Shown: piece after piece, positions 1 through 8,114 of the stretch | Layout: each line of letters opens with the position of its first letter | How positions within the stretch are numbered: position 1 is the first letter of the stretch | Source: Bryobacterales bacterium | GTDB lineage: Bacteria > Acidobacteriota > Terriglobia > Bryobacterales > Bryobacteraceae | NCBI GenBank assembly: GCA_003166865.1 | Contig: PMUP01000062.1 | Coordinates: 1 to 64,000, forward strand | Direction of reading: 5' to 3' | DNA length: 64,000 nucleotides | The notes under the pieces: model-generated | The model's input: the letters and a program-made list of their open reading frames with translations, nothing else | Database searches by the model: none | Told to the model about the DNA's origin: nothing | Position numbers and translations under genes: made by a program

Positions 1-624
1 CGCAAAATCTACATCGCGTGGGACGAGTGGAACGTGTGGTATCGCGCCCGCGGGCCGGAGCAGCGCGGCCGCAATATTCTGGAAGAGCGCTACAACCTGG
101 AGGATGCCCTGGTTGTCGCGACGCTCCTCAACTCCTTCGTGAATCACGCGCACATCATCAAAATGGCCAACATGGCGCAGCTAGTGAACGTGATTGCGCC
201 CATTTTCACCAGCGATCAAGGCATCTTTCTGCAGACCATCTACTATCCCCTGCAACTGTTCGCGAGCAATTCGAAAGGCAAGGCGCTGGAGCTCTTTGTA
301 GACACGCCCACCTATCCGAACCGCCGCTTTGGCCAGGTTTCTTATCTGGATGCTTCCGCGGCCTGGGACAGCGGCACACTGGTTCTGAACGTGGTGAATC
401 GCCACCAGACCGAATCGATAGCGGCGGATCTGGAATTGGAGGATAAGCAATTCTCGGGACCCGTGGAGATTTCCGAAGTGAACGGGCCGGACGTCAAATC
501 GCGGAACGATTTCGGGGCCACGACTGTAAAGACCGTGAAGCGAAGCGCGAAAGCGGAGGGCCGCAAGTTCACCTACAGCTTCCCGCCGCATTCCTATTCG
601 ATGCTGAAAGCGAGATTAGTTTGA
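1..624 (+). CDS. Alpha-L-arabinofuranosidase (GH51), C-terminal part
   Basis: The frame is open from base 1, so the gene starts outside the window; 207 codons remain. The fragment opens with IAWDEWNVWY, the strand of GH51 alpha-N-arabinofuranosidases that carries the catalytic nucleophile (Glu9 of the fragment). The rest fits the end of the TIM barrel and the C-terminal beta-sandwich typical of GH51 (LNSFVNHAHIIKMANMAQLV, then a strand-rich tail ending FPPHSYSMLKARL). The family removes arabinofuranosyl side chains from arabinan, arabinoxylan and related glycans. The acid/base Glu and any signal peptide lie upstream and cannot be seen. No partner gene for plant polysaccharide use follows directly. 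Confidence 0.9.
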   Translation, partial: RKIYIAWDEWNVWYRARGPEQRGRNILEERYNLEDALVVATLLNSFVNHAHIIKMANMAQLVNVIAPIFTSDQGIFLQTIYYPLQLFASNSKGKALELFVDTPTYPNRRFGQVSYLDASAAWDSGTLVLNVVNRHQTESIAADLELEDKQFSGPVEISEVNGPDVKSRNDFGATTVKTVKRSAKAEGRKFTYSFPPHSYSMLKARLV

Positions 625-717
625 GCGTGATCCCGAGGCGCTACCCGTGGCGCTTGCACTCCCAACGTGAGATGATCGGAGCAAGCTAATCTTGCCATTG
701 GGAGAAGGAGAACTTGA

Positions 718-1731
718 ATGAGCCTTCGATTCCACGCATCCGCATTGGCAGCTTTCGGCGCCGCTCTGCTGCTAATGCCCGGCAACGGGGCTGAACCGGC
801 CGCCAAGGACCCCACGAAAGCGCCCAAGAGCTGGACTGTCCCGCGCACGCCTGACGGGCAGCCGGACTTTCAGGGTTACTGGAGCAACGGTACCTACCTT
901 CCCTTGGAACGCCCCAAGGAGCTGGCCGGCAAGGAATTCTATACCGAAGCCGAAGCCGCGGCCTTCGAGAAAAAGAGGATACAGGAGGAGCATAGCCAGG
1001 CCGCCGACGACGTCCACTATGACAACGTGATCTGGCAGGGCGACAAGTACGCCAAGGGCTCGCCGAACCTGCGAACGTCCATCGTTTTCGATCCGCCGGA
1101 CGGCCGTCTTCCTCCCTTGTCGCCAGAAGGGCAGAAGCGCGCGAAAGAACTGGCCGCGGTGATCCCTCATCGCAATGCCGCCGAAAGCGCTGAAAGCCGC
1201 ACCTTGGGCGAGCGCTGCATCACATGGGGCGCCGACGGACCTCCTATGCTGGGTTCCACCTATAACTCCATTTTCCAGATTCTTCAGAACGGCTCCTCGG
1301 TTGTAATTCTCACCGAGATGATCCACAGCGCTCGCACTATTCTTCTGGATGGCCGTCCGCATCTGCCCGCTGCCATCCACCAGTTGGCCGGGGACTCGCG
1401 CGGCCATTGGGAAGGCGACACGCTGGTAATCGACTCCACCAATTTCACCGACAAGACCAACTTCCGCGGGCCGCCCTCGACCGCTCGACAGGATATCTTC
1501 TCCAGCCCGGACATGCACGTCATCGAGCGCTTCACGCGCATTGACGAGAACACCATCGTCTACCGCTTCACCGTCGATGACCCCGCAACCTGGACACGGC
1601 CCTGGTCGGGTGAGACTCTGATGCGGAAGACGTCCGGTCCGATCTTCGAATACGCCTGCCACGAGGGGAACTATGGACTGACGGACATCCTCGCCGGCGC
1701 TCGCGCCGCGGAGAAGAAGAAGTCGAACTAA
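718..1731 (+). CDS. Secreted protein of unknown function, acidobacterial family
   Basis: 337 residues. The start has a strong ribosome site (AAGGAG in gggagaaggagaacttga, about 7 nt from ATG) and a signal peptide (hydrophobic residues 8-20, likely cut after GNGAEP). The mature part starts with a PRTPDGQPDFQGYWSNG block near residues 42-58 and has WEGDTLVIDS at 231-240, then a VIERF block and a PWSGE block. The same order of blocks appears in the shorter protein encoded at 12950-13723, so the two are paralogues. Such proteins are common in Acidobacteriota; no catalytic motif or substrate is evident. It is probably periplasmic or exported. The next gene starts 17 nt downstream and may be co-transcribed. 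Confidence 0.8.
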   Translation: MSLRFHASALAAFGAALLLMPGNGAEPAAKDPTKAPKSWTVPRTPDGQPDFQGYWSNGTYLPLERPKELAGKEFYTEAEAAAFEKKRIQEEHSQAADDVHYDNVIWQGDKYAKGSPNLRTSIVFDPPDGRLPPLSPEGQKRAKELAAVIPHRNAAESAESRTLGERCITWGADGPPMLGSTYNSIFQILQNGSSVVILTEMIHSARTILLDGRPHLPAAIHQLAGDSRGHWEGDTLVIDSTNFTDKTNFRGPPSTARQDIFSSPDMHVIERFTRIDENTIVYRFTVDDPATWTRPWSGETLMRKTSGPIFEYACHEGNYGLTDILAGARAAEKKKSN

Positions 1732-1748
1732 TCTAAAGAGGTCGTACT

Positions 1749-2342
1749 ATGATGAAGCACTTCGGAAACCTGATATTTAGCCTGGCTATTTGTATAGGCG
1801 TGGGGTTACCCGCGGCTGCCGCGGAGGAAGGCGGCAGTCAAAAGGCCACGCCTGTAAGCAACGCATCCAATTCAGCCAGTAGCGCGGTAATGTCGCAGAT
1901 CCGCGCTTTGGAACAGCAGGAAAAAACAGCTTTGCAGAATCTGAGCCAACAGATAGCGGATCTGAAGGCGAGACACCAAAGCGAGATCGCGACCCTGCAA
2001 CAGCAACTGGATGCTCTGAATAGCGCGTTCCAAAGCGCGATGAAACAACTGCGTGATCAATATGATGAGACCCGCAATCACGATAACGATGAGCGGGCGG
2101 CACTCATGGATCAAATCAAGCCGGGTTACCTCGCGCTCTACAACCAAAAGAAGGAGTCTCTAGCCGGCGTCACTAGCAAAGAGGAGCAAGCCTTCCAGAG
2201 CCTGCACCAACAAGAGGACGCTGAACTCCAGAGCATTCGCGAGAAATACGACGCCCAGCGCAAAAGCTTGCAACAAGAGTACGCTGGTCAGCGCCAGGCG
2301 ATCAACGCTCAATTCGATACCGAGGTTAAGGCGCTGAGGTAA
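1749..2342 (+). CDS. Secreted coiled-coil protein, unknown function
   Basis: 197 residues. A signal peptide covers about residues 1-25 (hydrophobic core up to AAAAEEGG). The rest is Gln-, Glu-, Lys- and Ala-rich with heptad-like spacing (LEQQEKTALQNLSQQIADLK, then further E/Q/K segments) and lacks Cys, Trp and Pro-rich breaks, so it is probably a long helical coiled coil in the periplasm. AAAGAGG lies 7 nt before the ATG at 1749; a second ATG follows directly at 1752. It sits 17 nt behind the preceding secreted-protein gene. Its last 17 bp overlap the 3' end of the convergent zinc-ribbon gene. Function unknown. Confidence 0.75.
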   Translation: MMKHFGNLIFSLAICIGVGLPAAAAEEGGSQKATPVSNASNSASSAVMSQIRALEQQEKTALQNLSQQIADLKARHQSEIATLQQQLDALNSAFQSAMKQLRDQYDETRNHDNDERAALMDQIKPGYLALYNQKKESLAGVTSKEEQAFQSLHQQEDAELQSIREKYDAQRKSLQQEYAGQRQAINAQFDTEVKALR

Positions 2343-2871
2343 GAAAACGGTTCTTGTCAGGCTTGCCGGGCGCGTCCTGGCTCTGGTAAGCCACCTGCGG
2401 ATCGCGATCCGGCGCCGCTACAACCCTGTTCAGCTCTCCGCAGTCGAGCCACAGCACGCTGCACGGCTCGCATGAATCGACGTTTATGTTGCCTCCTCCG
2501 CCGTAAGGATGATTGTCCATCGCATGCTTGCACAGAGGGCAGTGCAGGACTCTGCCGGCGTCGAAGTCGCGCGGCGCTTGCGAGCTTCTTGACCAGTAGC
2601 GGTATTCGCGCAGAACTTCGATCAGCGGCAGGAACTGTTCCATGTCGAGCAGCATCCCGTGACAGTGCGTGCAGTAGAGCATCTCCTGGGACTCGATCGA
2701 CGCCTCGGCCAGAGAAGTCGCGCACACCGGGCAATTGTGCGAGGTGGGGTTCATCACCAGCACGCCGTCTTCATCCGTCCGAGGGGTGGTCTGGCTGCCG
2801 CAATAGTCGCAGATCATCAAACCCTGATCGCGAGACAAGCGCATGGGGGCGCCACAGTTTCCGCAGGTCAT
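2326..2871 (-). CDS. Zinc-ribbon protein (zf-TFIIB-like)
   Basis: 181 residues with several Cys pairs. CGNCGAPM with ICDYCGSQ forms an N-terminal ribbon (residues 3-27). CPVCATSL with CTHCHGMLLDMEQF, and CPLCKHAMD with CEPCSVLWLDCGEL, look like two zf-TFIIB-type ribbons, each with the characteristic G/W-x-L-D segment after the second pair. Soluble, no signal peptide. Such proteins bind zinc structurally; no enzymatic role can be assigned. The gene converges on the coiled-coil protein gene with a 17-bp overlap. A short perfect hairpin (2888-2905) lies upstream of its start. Confidence 0.8.
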   Translation of the reverse strand: MTCGNCGAPMRLSRDQGLMICDYCGSQTTPRTDEDGVLVMNPTSHNCPVCATSLAEASIESQEMLYCTHCHGMLLDMEQFLPLIEVLREYRYWSRSSQAPRDFDAGRVLHCPLCKHAMDNHPYGGGGNINVDSCEPCSVLWLDCGELNRVVAAPDRDPQVAYQSQDAPGKPDKNRFLTSAP

Positions 2872-2887
2872 ACGGATGCAATCGGCG

Positions 2888-2905
2888 GTAGCGTGGAAGC
2901 GCTAC
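2888..2905. other. Perfect 6-bp hairpin between two minus-strand genes
   Basis: GTAGCG-TGGAAG-CGCTAC forms a 6-bp perfect stem with a 6-nt loop in the 51-bp gap between the ModA-like gene and the zinc-ribbon gene, both on the minus strand. It has no T-run directly after the stem on that strand, so it is a weak candidate for a terminator or an mRNA 5' structure of the zinc-ribbon gene. Confidence 0.3.
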
Positions 2906-2922
2906 AGGGGGAGGGCCGTTTT

Positions 2923-3714
2923 TTAGCGCGCCTGCGTAACCAGCTCCAGGCCAGTTTTCTTAATGACTGGAGCGGCGGCCGGTGACGCCAGGAATTTGAT
3001 GAGCGCTCGGGCCGCGTCCGGCTGCTTCGCACCTACGGCGACACCGGCCGAAAACACAGTGACTTTTTGAACCTCACGCGGCAGAGGTCCCACGTAGTCT
3101 ATGCCCGGCACGGGAAGCAACTCACTGATCTGCTGAAAGCCGATCTCGGCATCTCCACGCGCGACCACGGCACCGACTGGCTCGCTTGCGATTCTCTTGC
3201 ACTTCGACCGGATCTGATCCGCGATTCCGAGACGCTGAAACATCTCATGCGACAGATAAACGCCGCTGGCGGAGGCGGAATACGCGATCGATCTCGCTTC
3301 AAGGAGCGTGCGTTTGAGTGCGTCGACAGTGCTGATGTCCGGCATGGGTGCTCCTGCCCGCACCGCCATGCCGATGCTGGATCGTACCAGGTCAACGCGG
3401 CTGCCAGGGACAACCTTCCCCTGCTTGATCAGTGCATCGAGCGCGTCGGCGGCCAGGATCACGATGTCCACGGGTTCGCCACGCTGGAGCCGGCTCGGAA
3501 TGGAGTCCGGCGCGTTTCCCATCGAAGCTCCGTAGGCAGTGACGATCTTGTTGTGGGTCGCGCGTTCAAACTCTGGGATGAGTTGAAGATATGGCGCCGT
3601 AAAGGCGCCGGAGGTCATGACTCTGATTTCCTCCGCGCGTGCCGTACCTCCAAGAAACAGAATGCTTGCGGCGAACAGCGCTACCGTTCTGGAAGCCCGG
3701 GCCGCCGTTTTCAT
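2923..3714 (-). CDS. ModA-like periplasmic substrate-binding protein
   Basis: 263 residues with a signal peptide (cut near TARAEE, about residue 28) followed by EIRVMTSGAFTAPYLQLIPEFE, the opening of the extracellular solute-binding (PBP type II) fold used by molybdate/sulfate binders. VDIVILAADALDALIKQGKV and a late hinge strand (VGAVVARGDAEIGFQQISEL) are also typical. No permease or ATPase gene is adjacent, so the transport partner is unknown; many stand-alone ModA-like proteins are not molybdate-specific. The start codon overlaps the hutF stop (ATGA), so it is translationally coupled to the hut operon and may capture a substrate related to histidine use. That link is inference. Confidence 0.8.
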   Translation of the reverse strand: MKTAARASRTVALFAASILFLGGTARAEEIRVMTSGAFTAPYLQLIPEFERATHNKIVTAYGASMGNAPDSIPSRLQRGEPVDIVILAADALDALIKQGKVVPGSRVDLVRSSIGMAVRAGAPMPDISTVDALKRTLLEARSIAYSASASGVYLSHEMFQRLGIADQIRSKCKRIASEPVGAVVARGDAEIGFQQISELLPVPGIDYVGPLPREVQKVTVFSAGVAVGAKQPDAARALIKFLASPAAAPVIKKTGLELVTQAR

Positions 3715-5129
3715 GACGGTAGTTTACTCCATAAGCGCCGCTGCAACTTGGCGAATTCTTGAGTAATCTGTTCTTCGTGCGTGTGGTGGCCCTCCTCGAT
3801 GACCGGCTCACCGTTGACGAAGACTCCACGAACCGCTGTCCGCTGCAGCGCGAAGACAATATGACTGAGCAATGATTCACGATCGGCTCCGGCAATCGCG
3901 ACGTCGTTGAGATCGACCGTGAAGAAGTCGGCGGGCCGGCCAACTTCCAGTTTTCCTCCCTCTGCGCCGATACTTGCGGCTCCGGTTTCTGTCGCTGTTT
4001 TGAAAAGACGGCCGGCCAGACTCTCTCGCTCGGGTGTTGGCGAAAGAATCGCACGTTCGCGCTTCGAGAGCCTCAAGTTGTATTCCAGCTGCCGGGCGTC
4101 TTCCAAACTGTCGATCTGAACATTGCTGTCGGAACCCAGAGAGATTGGAATGCCGGCGGCCTCGAGTGCATCGGCGGCCAAAATGCCATCGCCAAGATTG
4201 CGTTCGGTGGTGGGGCAGGCGCATACGGTCACCTGGTGGCGCGCCAAACGAGTGATTTCATCTTCGTTGATGTGAATTGCGTGCACGGCGGTGAAGCTGG
4301 AACTTAGGATGCCATTTTGATCCAGGAACGCGACTGGTCTTGCGCCATATTCGCCGAGACACGCCTCAACTTCGGCTGGCTGCTCAGCGACGTGCATATG
4401 AATCGGGAAGCCCCGCGCTCGTGCGTAGCCGGTCACCTCGAGCAGATAGTCCAGTGGCACCGCGCGGATGCTATGAGGCGCTACGCCGATCCAAGCGCGT
4501 CCTGTTGGAGAAGTTTTTCTCACGAATGCATCTAACGTATCCGTGTCATCTATAAAGTCCTGCGGCCTCGGTGTGATGAATCTCGCTTGACCCGGTTCCG
4601 GTTCCTTTCGCCAGCCTGCTCGCACGTATGCTGTTCGGAGCAGGGCGACCCTGATGCCGACTTCATCTGCGGCCCTGAGAATCTGCTTGGCAAGGAAATT
4701 GCGATCCTCATAGGGAGTGCGATCGGCGGCATGATGCAGGTAGTGAAACTCACCGACGGCTGTGATTCCGGCGAGCGCCATTTCAAGGAACGCCATTCTG
4801 GCCGCGATATAAATATCTTCTGGCGATAGCCGCAAAGCCGCGTGATACATGGACTCCCGCCATGTCCAGAACGTATCCTTAACCGCCGTCGTCCGGTATT
4901 CGGTCCGCGCACGAATCACGCGTTGGAAGGTGTGAGAGTGGCCATTCACAAGGCCGGGCAGCAACGCGCGGTTATAAAGCCGCTGGGCGTTCGCTAGATC
5001 AGCTTCGGTTTCAGAGAAGCGAGTGATCCGTCCGCTATCATCGGCGAACAGCGCGATTCCGCTATCAAACCTTCCGTCGCGATAGAGAAAGTCGGGTAGC
5101 CATCCGCGCTCCTTGTCGTCAGCCATCAC
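3711..5129 (-). CDS. hutF: Formimidoylglutamate deiminase
   Basis: 472 residues, an amidohydrolase-superfamily enzyme. It converts N-formimino-L-glutamate to N-formyl-L-glutamate and ammonia in the five-step histidine-degradation route. Visible metal-site features are [10 protein letters not shown] (His64, His66), IHMHVAEQ with the third His, HAIH further on, and LGSDSNVQ with the metal-binding Asp. [12 protein letters not shown] and [10 protein letters not shown] near the N terminus are typical HutF rather than HutI signatures. Start is GTG at 5129 or ATG at 5126; both overlap the end of hutI. The downstream product step (HutG, formylglutamate deformylase) is not in the window. Confidence 0.93.
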   Translation of the reverse strand: MMADDKERGWLPDFLYRDGRFDSGIALFADDSGRITRFSETEADLANAQRLYNRALLPGLVNGHSHTFQRVIRARTEYRTTAVKDTFWTWRESMYHAALRLSPEDIYIAARMAFLEMALAGITAVGEFHYLHHAADRTPYEDRNFLAKQILRAADEVGIRVALLRTAYVRAGWRKEPEPGQARFITPRPQDFIDDTDTLDAFVRKTSPTGRAWIGVAPHSIRAVPLDYLLEVTGYARARGFPIHMHVAEQPAEVEACLGEYGARPVAFLDQNGILSSSFTAVHAIHINEDEITRLARHQVTVCACPTTERNLGDGILAADALEAAGIPISLGSDSNVQIDSLEDARQLEYNLRLSKRERAILSPTPERESLAGRLFKTATETGAASIGAEGGKLEVGRPADFFTVDLNDVAIAGADRESLLSHIVFALQRTAVRGVFVNGEPVIEEGHHTHEEQITQEFAKLQRRLWSKLPS

Positions 5130-6381
5130 AATGCCTTCGATAGACGCTTTGGCCGTCGATGTAAACCGTTAGCGCGGATTCAATTCCTACGAAATAACTG
5201 ATCTCCCGATAGTCGCTGCAATCATGCATGACAAAATCCGCGCGTTTTCCCAGTTCAAGTGACCCAATCTGGCCGCCCCGGCCCAAGCTGTACGCCGCAT
5301 TGATGGTGGTGGCAGTGATGGCTTCCGCCGGCGTCATCTGCATTTGAGTCGACGCCAAAGATAGAACAAAGGAAATGGAAGGAGTCGGCGAGGAGCCAGG
5401 ATTGAAGTCCGTGGCCAACACGATCGCGAGGCCGGCCTCGATCATTTGCCGTGCCGGAGGATACTTGTGGCGGCCAAGACAGTAAACTGACGCCGGCAGC
5501 AACACCGGCTGCACTCCCGCCTTAGCGAGCGCTCGAATGTCAGCTTCATCAATCTGCTCCAGGTGGTCAGCGGTGCTGGCGCCGAGTTCCGCGGCCAGTT
5601 GAGAGGCGCCGGAATGAGTGAGTTGATCGGCATGCATGCGAATGCCAAAGCCCAATGCTTTTGCCGCCTCGAGTATCTTGCGCGAGCAGGACACGTCGAA
5701 AGCCGACGGTTCGCAAAACACATCGCAATACTCGGCGAGCTGCTCTCGTCGAACACAAGGAAGCATTTGATCGATCACAAGATTCATATATTCCGAGGCG
5801 CGCCCCCGGTATTCATCGGGGACTTCATGCGCGCCCAGGAACGTGGCCACGTAACGCAGGGGGCCCGTTGAGTTCAGACGACGAATCACTCGCAGTATCT
5901 TGAGCTCGTCTTCGAGCGTAAGCCCGTACCCGGATTTTGCCTCAACCGTTGTTGTTCCGCTTCGCAGAAACCACGCGGCCCGCCGCTTGGCAACCTGAAA
6001 CAGTTCATCTTCAGAAGCAGCACGGGTCTTTCTGACCGTTGACCGAATGCCTCCGCCCGCAGCGGCAATCTCTTCGTACGTCGCCCCGGCTGTCCGCTGC
6101 TCGAATTCATCGACGCGGGTGCCGGCGAAGACGGGGTGAGTGTGCGCGTCGACAAATCCAGGGAGGACGACGCGGTTACCCGCATCCAGGACTTCGCAAT
6201 CCGATGGGAATTGCGAGGTCAGCGTGGTTTGAGGACCCACTCGGTCGATTACGCCATTGCGTATGAGCATCGCACCGTGTTCAATGATTGAGAGTTCTCT
6301 CAATTCCTGGCGCACGCGCGGACGAGCGGGACCAGCGAGCGTCACAAGTTGCCTGCAATTCACCACCGCCAACGCGGTCAC
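5119..6381 (-). CDS. hutI: Imidazolonepropionase
   Basis: 420 residues, usual length for HutI. It hydrolyses 4-imidazolone-5-propanoate to N-formimino-L-glutamate, the step before HutF. Motifs: [11 protein letters not shown] with metal ligands His80 and His82, [14 protein letters not shown] and EAKSGYGL typical of the family, MHADQLTH with a further His, and [13 protein letters not shown] with the metal Asp. The GTG start at 6381 overlaps the hutU stop (GTGA), and its end overlaps hutF by 11 bp, so hutU, hutI and hutF form one tightly coupled operon. Confidence 0.95.
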   Translation of the reverse strand: MTALAVVNCRQLVTLAGPARPRVRQELRELSIIEHGAMLIRNGVIDRVGPQTTLTSQFPSDCEVLDAGNRVVLPGFVDAHTHPVFAGTRVDEFEQRTAGATYEEIAAAGGGIRSTVRKTRAASEDELFQVAKRRAAWFLRSGTTTVEAKSGYGLTLEDELKILRVIRRLNSTGPLRYVATFLGAHEVPDEYRGRASEYMNLVIDQMLPCVRREQLAEYCDVFCEPSAFDVSCSRKILEAAKALGFGIRMHADQLTHSGASQLAAELGASTADHLEQIDEADIRALAKAGVQPVLLPASVYCLGRHKYPPARQMIEAGLAIVLATDFNPGSSPTPSISFVLSLASTQMQMTPAEAITATTINAAYSLGRGGQIGSLELGKRADFVMHDCSDYREISYFVGIESALTVYIDGQSVYRRHCDG

Positions 6382-8057
6382 TCAGGATCTCGTTCTCTCA
6401 TCGGAATTCGTACGTGTGCGCGCTCAGCCACCTCAATCGCCGCCTCGTAACCGGCATCGACGTGCCGGATGATTCCAGTACCCGGGTCCGATGTGAGCAC
6501 GCGCTCGAGCCGCCGGTCCGCTTCCTCGGAACCGTCCGCCACCACCACCATGCCGGCGTGTTGTGAATAGCCGATGCCCACACCACCGCCGTTGTGGATG
6601 GATACCCAGGACGCACCGGCCGCCGTGTTCACCAGTGCGTTCAGCAACGGCCAGTCCGCGATCGCGTCAGACCCATCTCGCATTCCCTCCGTCTCCCGGT
6701 AGGGCGAGGCGACAGATCCGGTATCCAGATGATCCCTGCCGATCACGATGGGCGCCTTGAGTTCGCCGCTCCGCACCAGAGCATTCATCGCCAATCCAAA
6801 GGCCGCGCGTTCGCCGTAGCCCAGCCAGCAGATTCGCGCTGGCAACCCTTGAAAGGCGATGCGATCTTGAGCCAGCTTGATCCAGCGCGCCAGGTCCGCG
6901 TTTTCTGGGAACATCTCCAGCACCAGGCGATCGGTGCGGTAAATATCAGACGGATCGCCCGACAATGCTACCCAGCGAAAAGGCCCCCGGCCTTCACAGA
7001 ACATGGGACGAATATATTCGGGAACGAATCCAGGCACGTCGAAGGCGCGCTCTACTCCGGCGATTTGCGCTTGCGTCCGCAGATTGTTTCCGTAGTCGAA
7101 GGCTACCGATCCGGCATCCTGGAGCGCGAGAATTGCTTCCATGTGCCGTGCCATCGCATCCATGGACCGTCGCACGTACTCGTCGGGATCGCGCTCTCGC
7201 AATAGCAGCGCTTCCGCCAGGCTCATACCATTCGGCACGTATCCGTTCAGCGGATCGTGAGCGCTGGTTTGATCCGTCACGATATCCGGCGCCAAACCCC
7301 GTTTGATCAAATCCGGCAAAACATCCGCGCAGTTCCCAATCAGCCCCACCGAAATGGCTTCCTGCCGTTTCCGCGCGGCATCCAACATAGAAAGCGCCTC
7401 GTCAAGCGATCGTGCGAGATAATCGCAATATCTCGTCTTCAAGCGCTTTTCGATGCGAGCGCCATCGACATCGATCCCCAGGAAACACGCGCCGGCCATC
7501 GTGGCCGCCAGTGGCTGCGCTCCACCCATGCCACCCATGCCGCCCGAGACGATCAGCCTTCCAGCCAGTGTGCCGCCGAAATGTTTTCGGCCAGCGGCTG
7601 CGAAGGTTTCGTAGGTGCCCTGAATGATTCCTTGGCTCGCGATGTAGATCCACGATCCCGCGGTCATTTGCCCATACATGGTCAAGCCCAATTGCTCCAA
7701 GCGGTGGAATTCCGCCCAGTTCGACCAATGTCCGACTAGATTGGAGTTGGCGATCAGTACGCGCGGCGCTTCGGGATGCGTCCGGAAGACCCCGACCGGT
7801 TTGCCGGACTGCACCAGCAGTGTCTCGTCGTTCTCCAGACGGCGCAGCGAACGCACGATCGCGTGGAAGCAATCCCAGTTTCTTGCCGCCCGGCCCGTTC
7901 CCCCGTAAACAATCAGAGCATCCGGATTCTCGGCAACCTCAGGATCGAGGTTATTCATCAACATGCGGAGGGCAGCTTCCTGGTGCCAGCCCTTGCAACT
8001 TCGCTCGATTCCCCGTGGCGCCCTAATCTCGATTCGTTCCGCGAAATTCGGCATCAC
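6378..8057 (-). CDS. hutU: Urocanate hydratase
   Basis: 559 residues, the standard urocanase length. It adds water to urocanate using tightly bound NAD+ to give imidazolonepropionate. Family blocks visible: [14 protein letters not shown] near the N terminus, [13 protein letters not shown], the nucleotide-binding glycine run [25 protein letters not shown] with the Asp-Gln-Thr motif, and [20 protein letters not shown] near the C terminus. Start is GTG at 8057 or ATG at 8054. This is the promoter-proximal gene of the hut set; histidine ammonia-lyase (hutH) is not in the window. The 57-bp gap upstream separates it from the S53 peptidase gene on the same strand. Confidence 0.95.
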   Translation of the reverse strand: MMPNFAERIEIRAPRGIERSCKGWHQEAALRMLMNNLDPEVAENPDALIVYGGTGRAARNWDCFHAIVRSLRRLENDETLLVQSGKPVGVFRTHPEAPRVLIANSNLVGHWSNWAEFHRLEQLGLTMYGQMTAGSWIYIASQGIIQGTYETFAAAGRKHFGGTLAGRLIVSGGMGGMGGAQPLAATMAGACFLGIDVDGARIEKRLKTRYCDYLARSLDEALSMLDAARKRQEAISVGLIGNCADVLPDLIKRGLAPDIVTDQTSAHDPLNGYVPNGMSLAEALLLRERDPDEYVRRSMDAMARHMEAILALQDAGSVAFDYGNNLRTQAQIAGVERAFDVPGFVPEYIRPMFCEGRGPFRWVALSGDPSDIYRTDRLVLEMFPENADLARWIKLAQDRIAFQGLPARICWLGYGERAAFGLAMNALVRSGELKAPIVIGRDHLDTGSVASPYRETEGMRDGSDAIADWPLLNALVNTAAGASWVSIHNGGGVGIGYSQHAGMVVVADGSEEADRRLERVLTSDPGTGIIRHVDAGYEAAIEVAERAHVRIPMRERDPE

Positions 8058-8114
8058 TTCAATGTATCCCGGACGAAGTTACATCGTCGGGCTTCGGCTG
8101 TGTCGGGGGGTTGG

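Noticed and set aside
772-1662. 296-codon frame on the minus strand
   Set aside because: Antisense to the secreted protein gene at 718-1731, which has a signal peptide, good ribosome site and a paralogue.
8058-8114. Terminator between the S53 peptidase and hutU
   Set aside because: Only a weak 5-bp GACGA/TCGTC hairpin without a T-run is visible.
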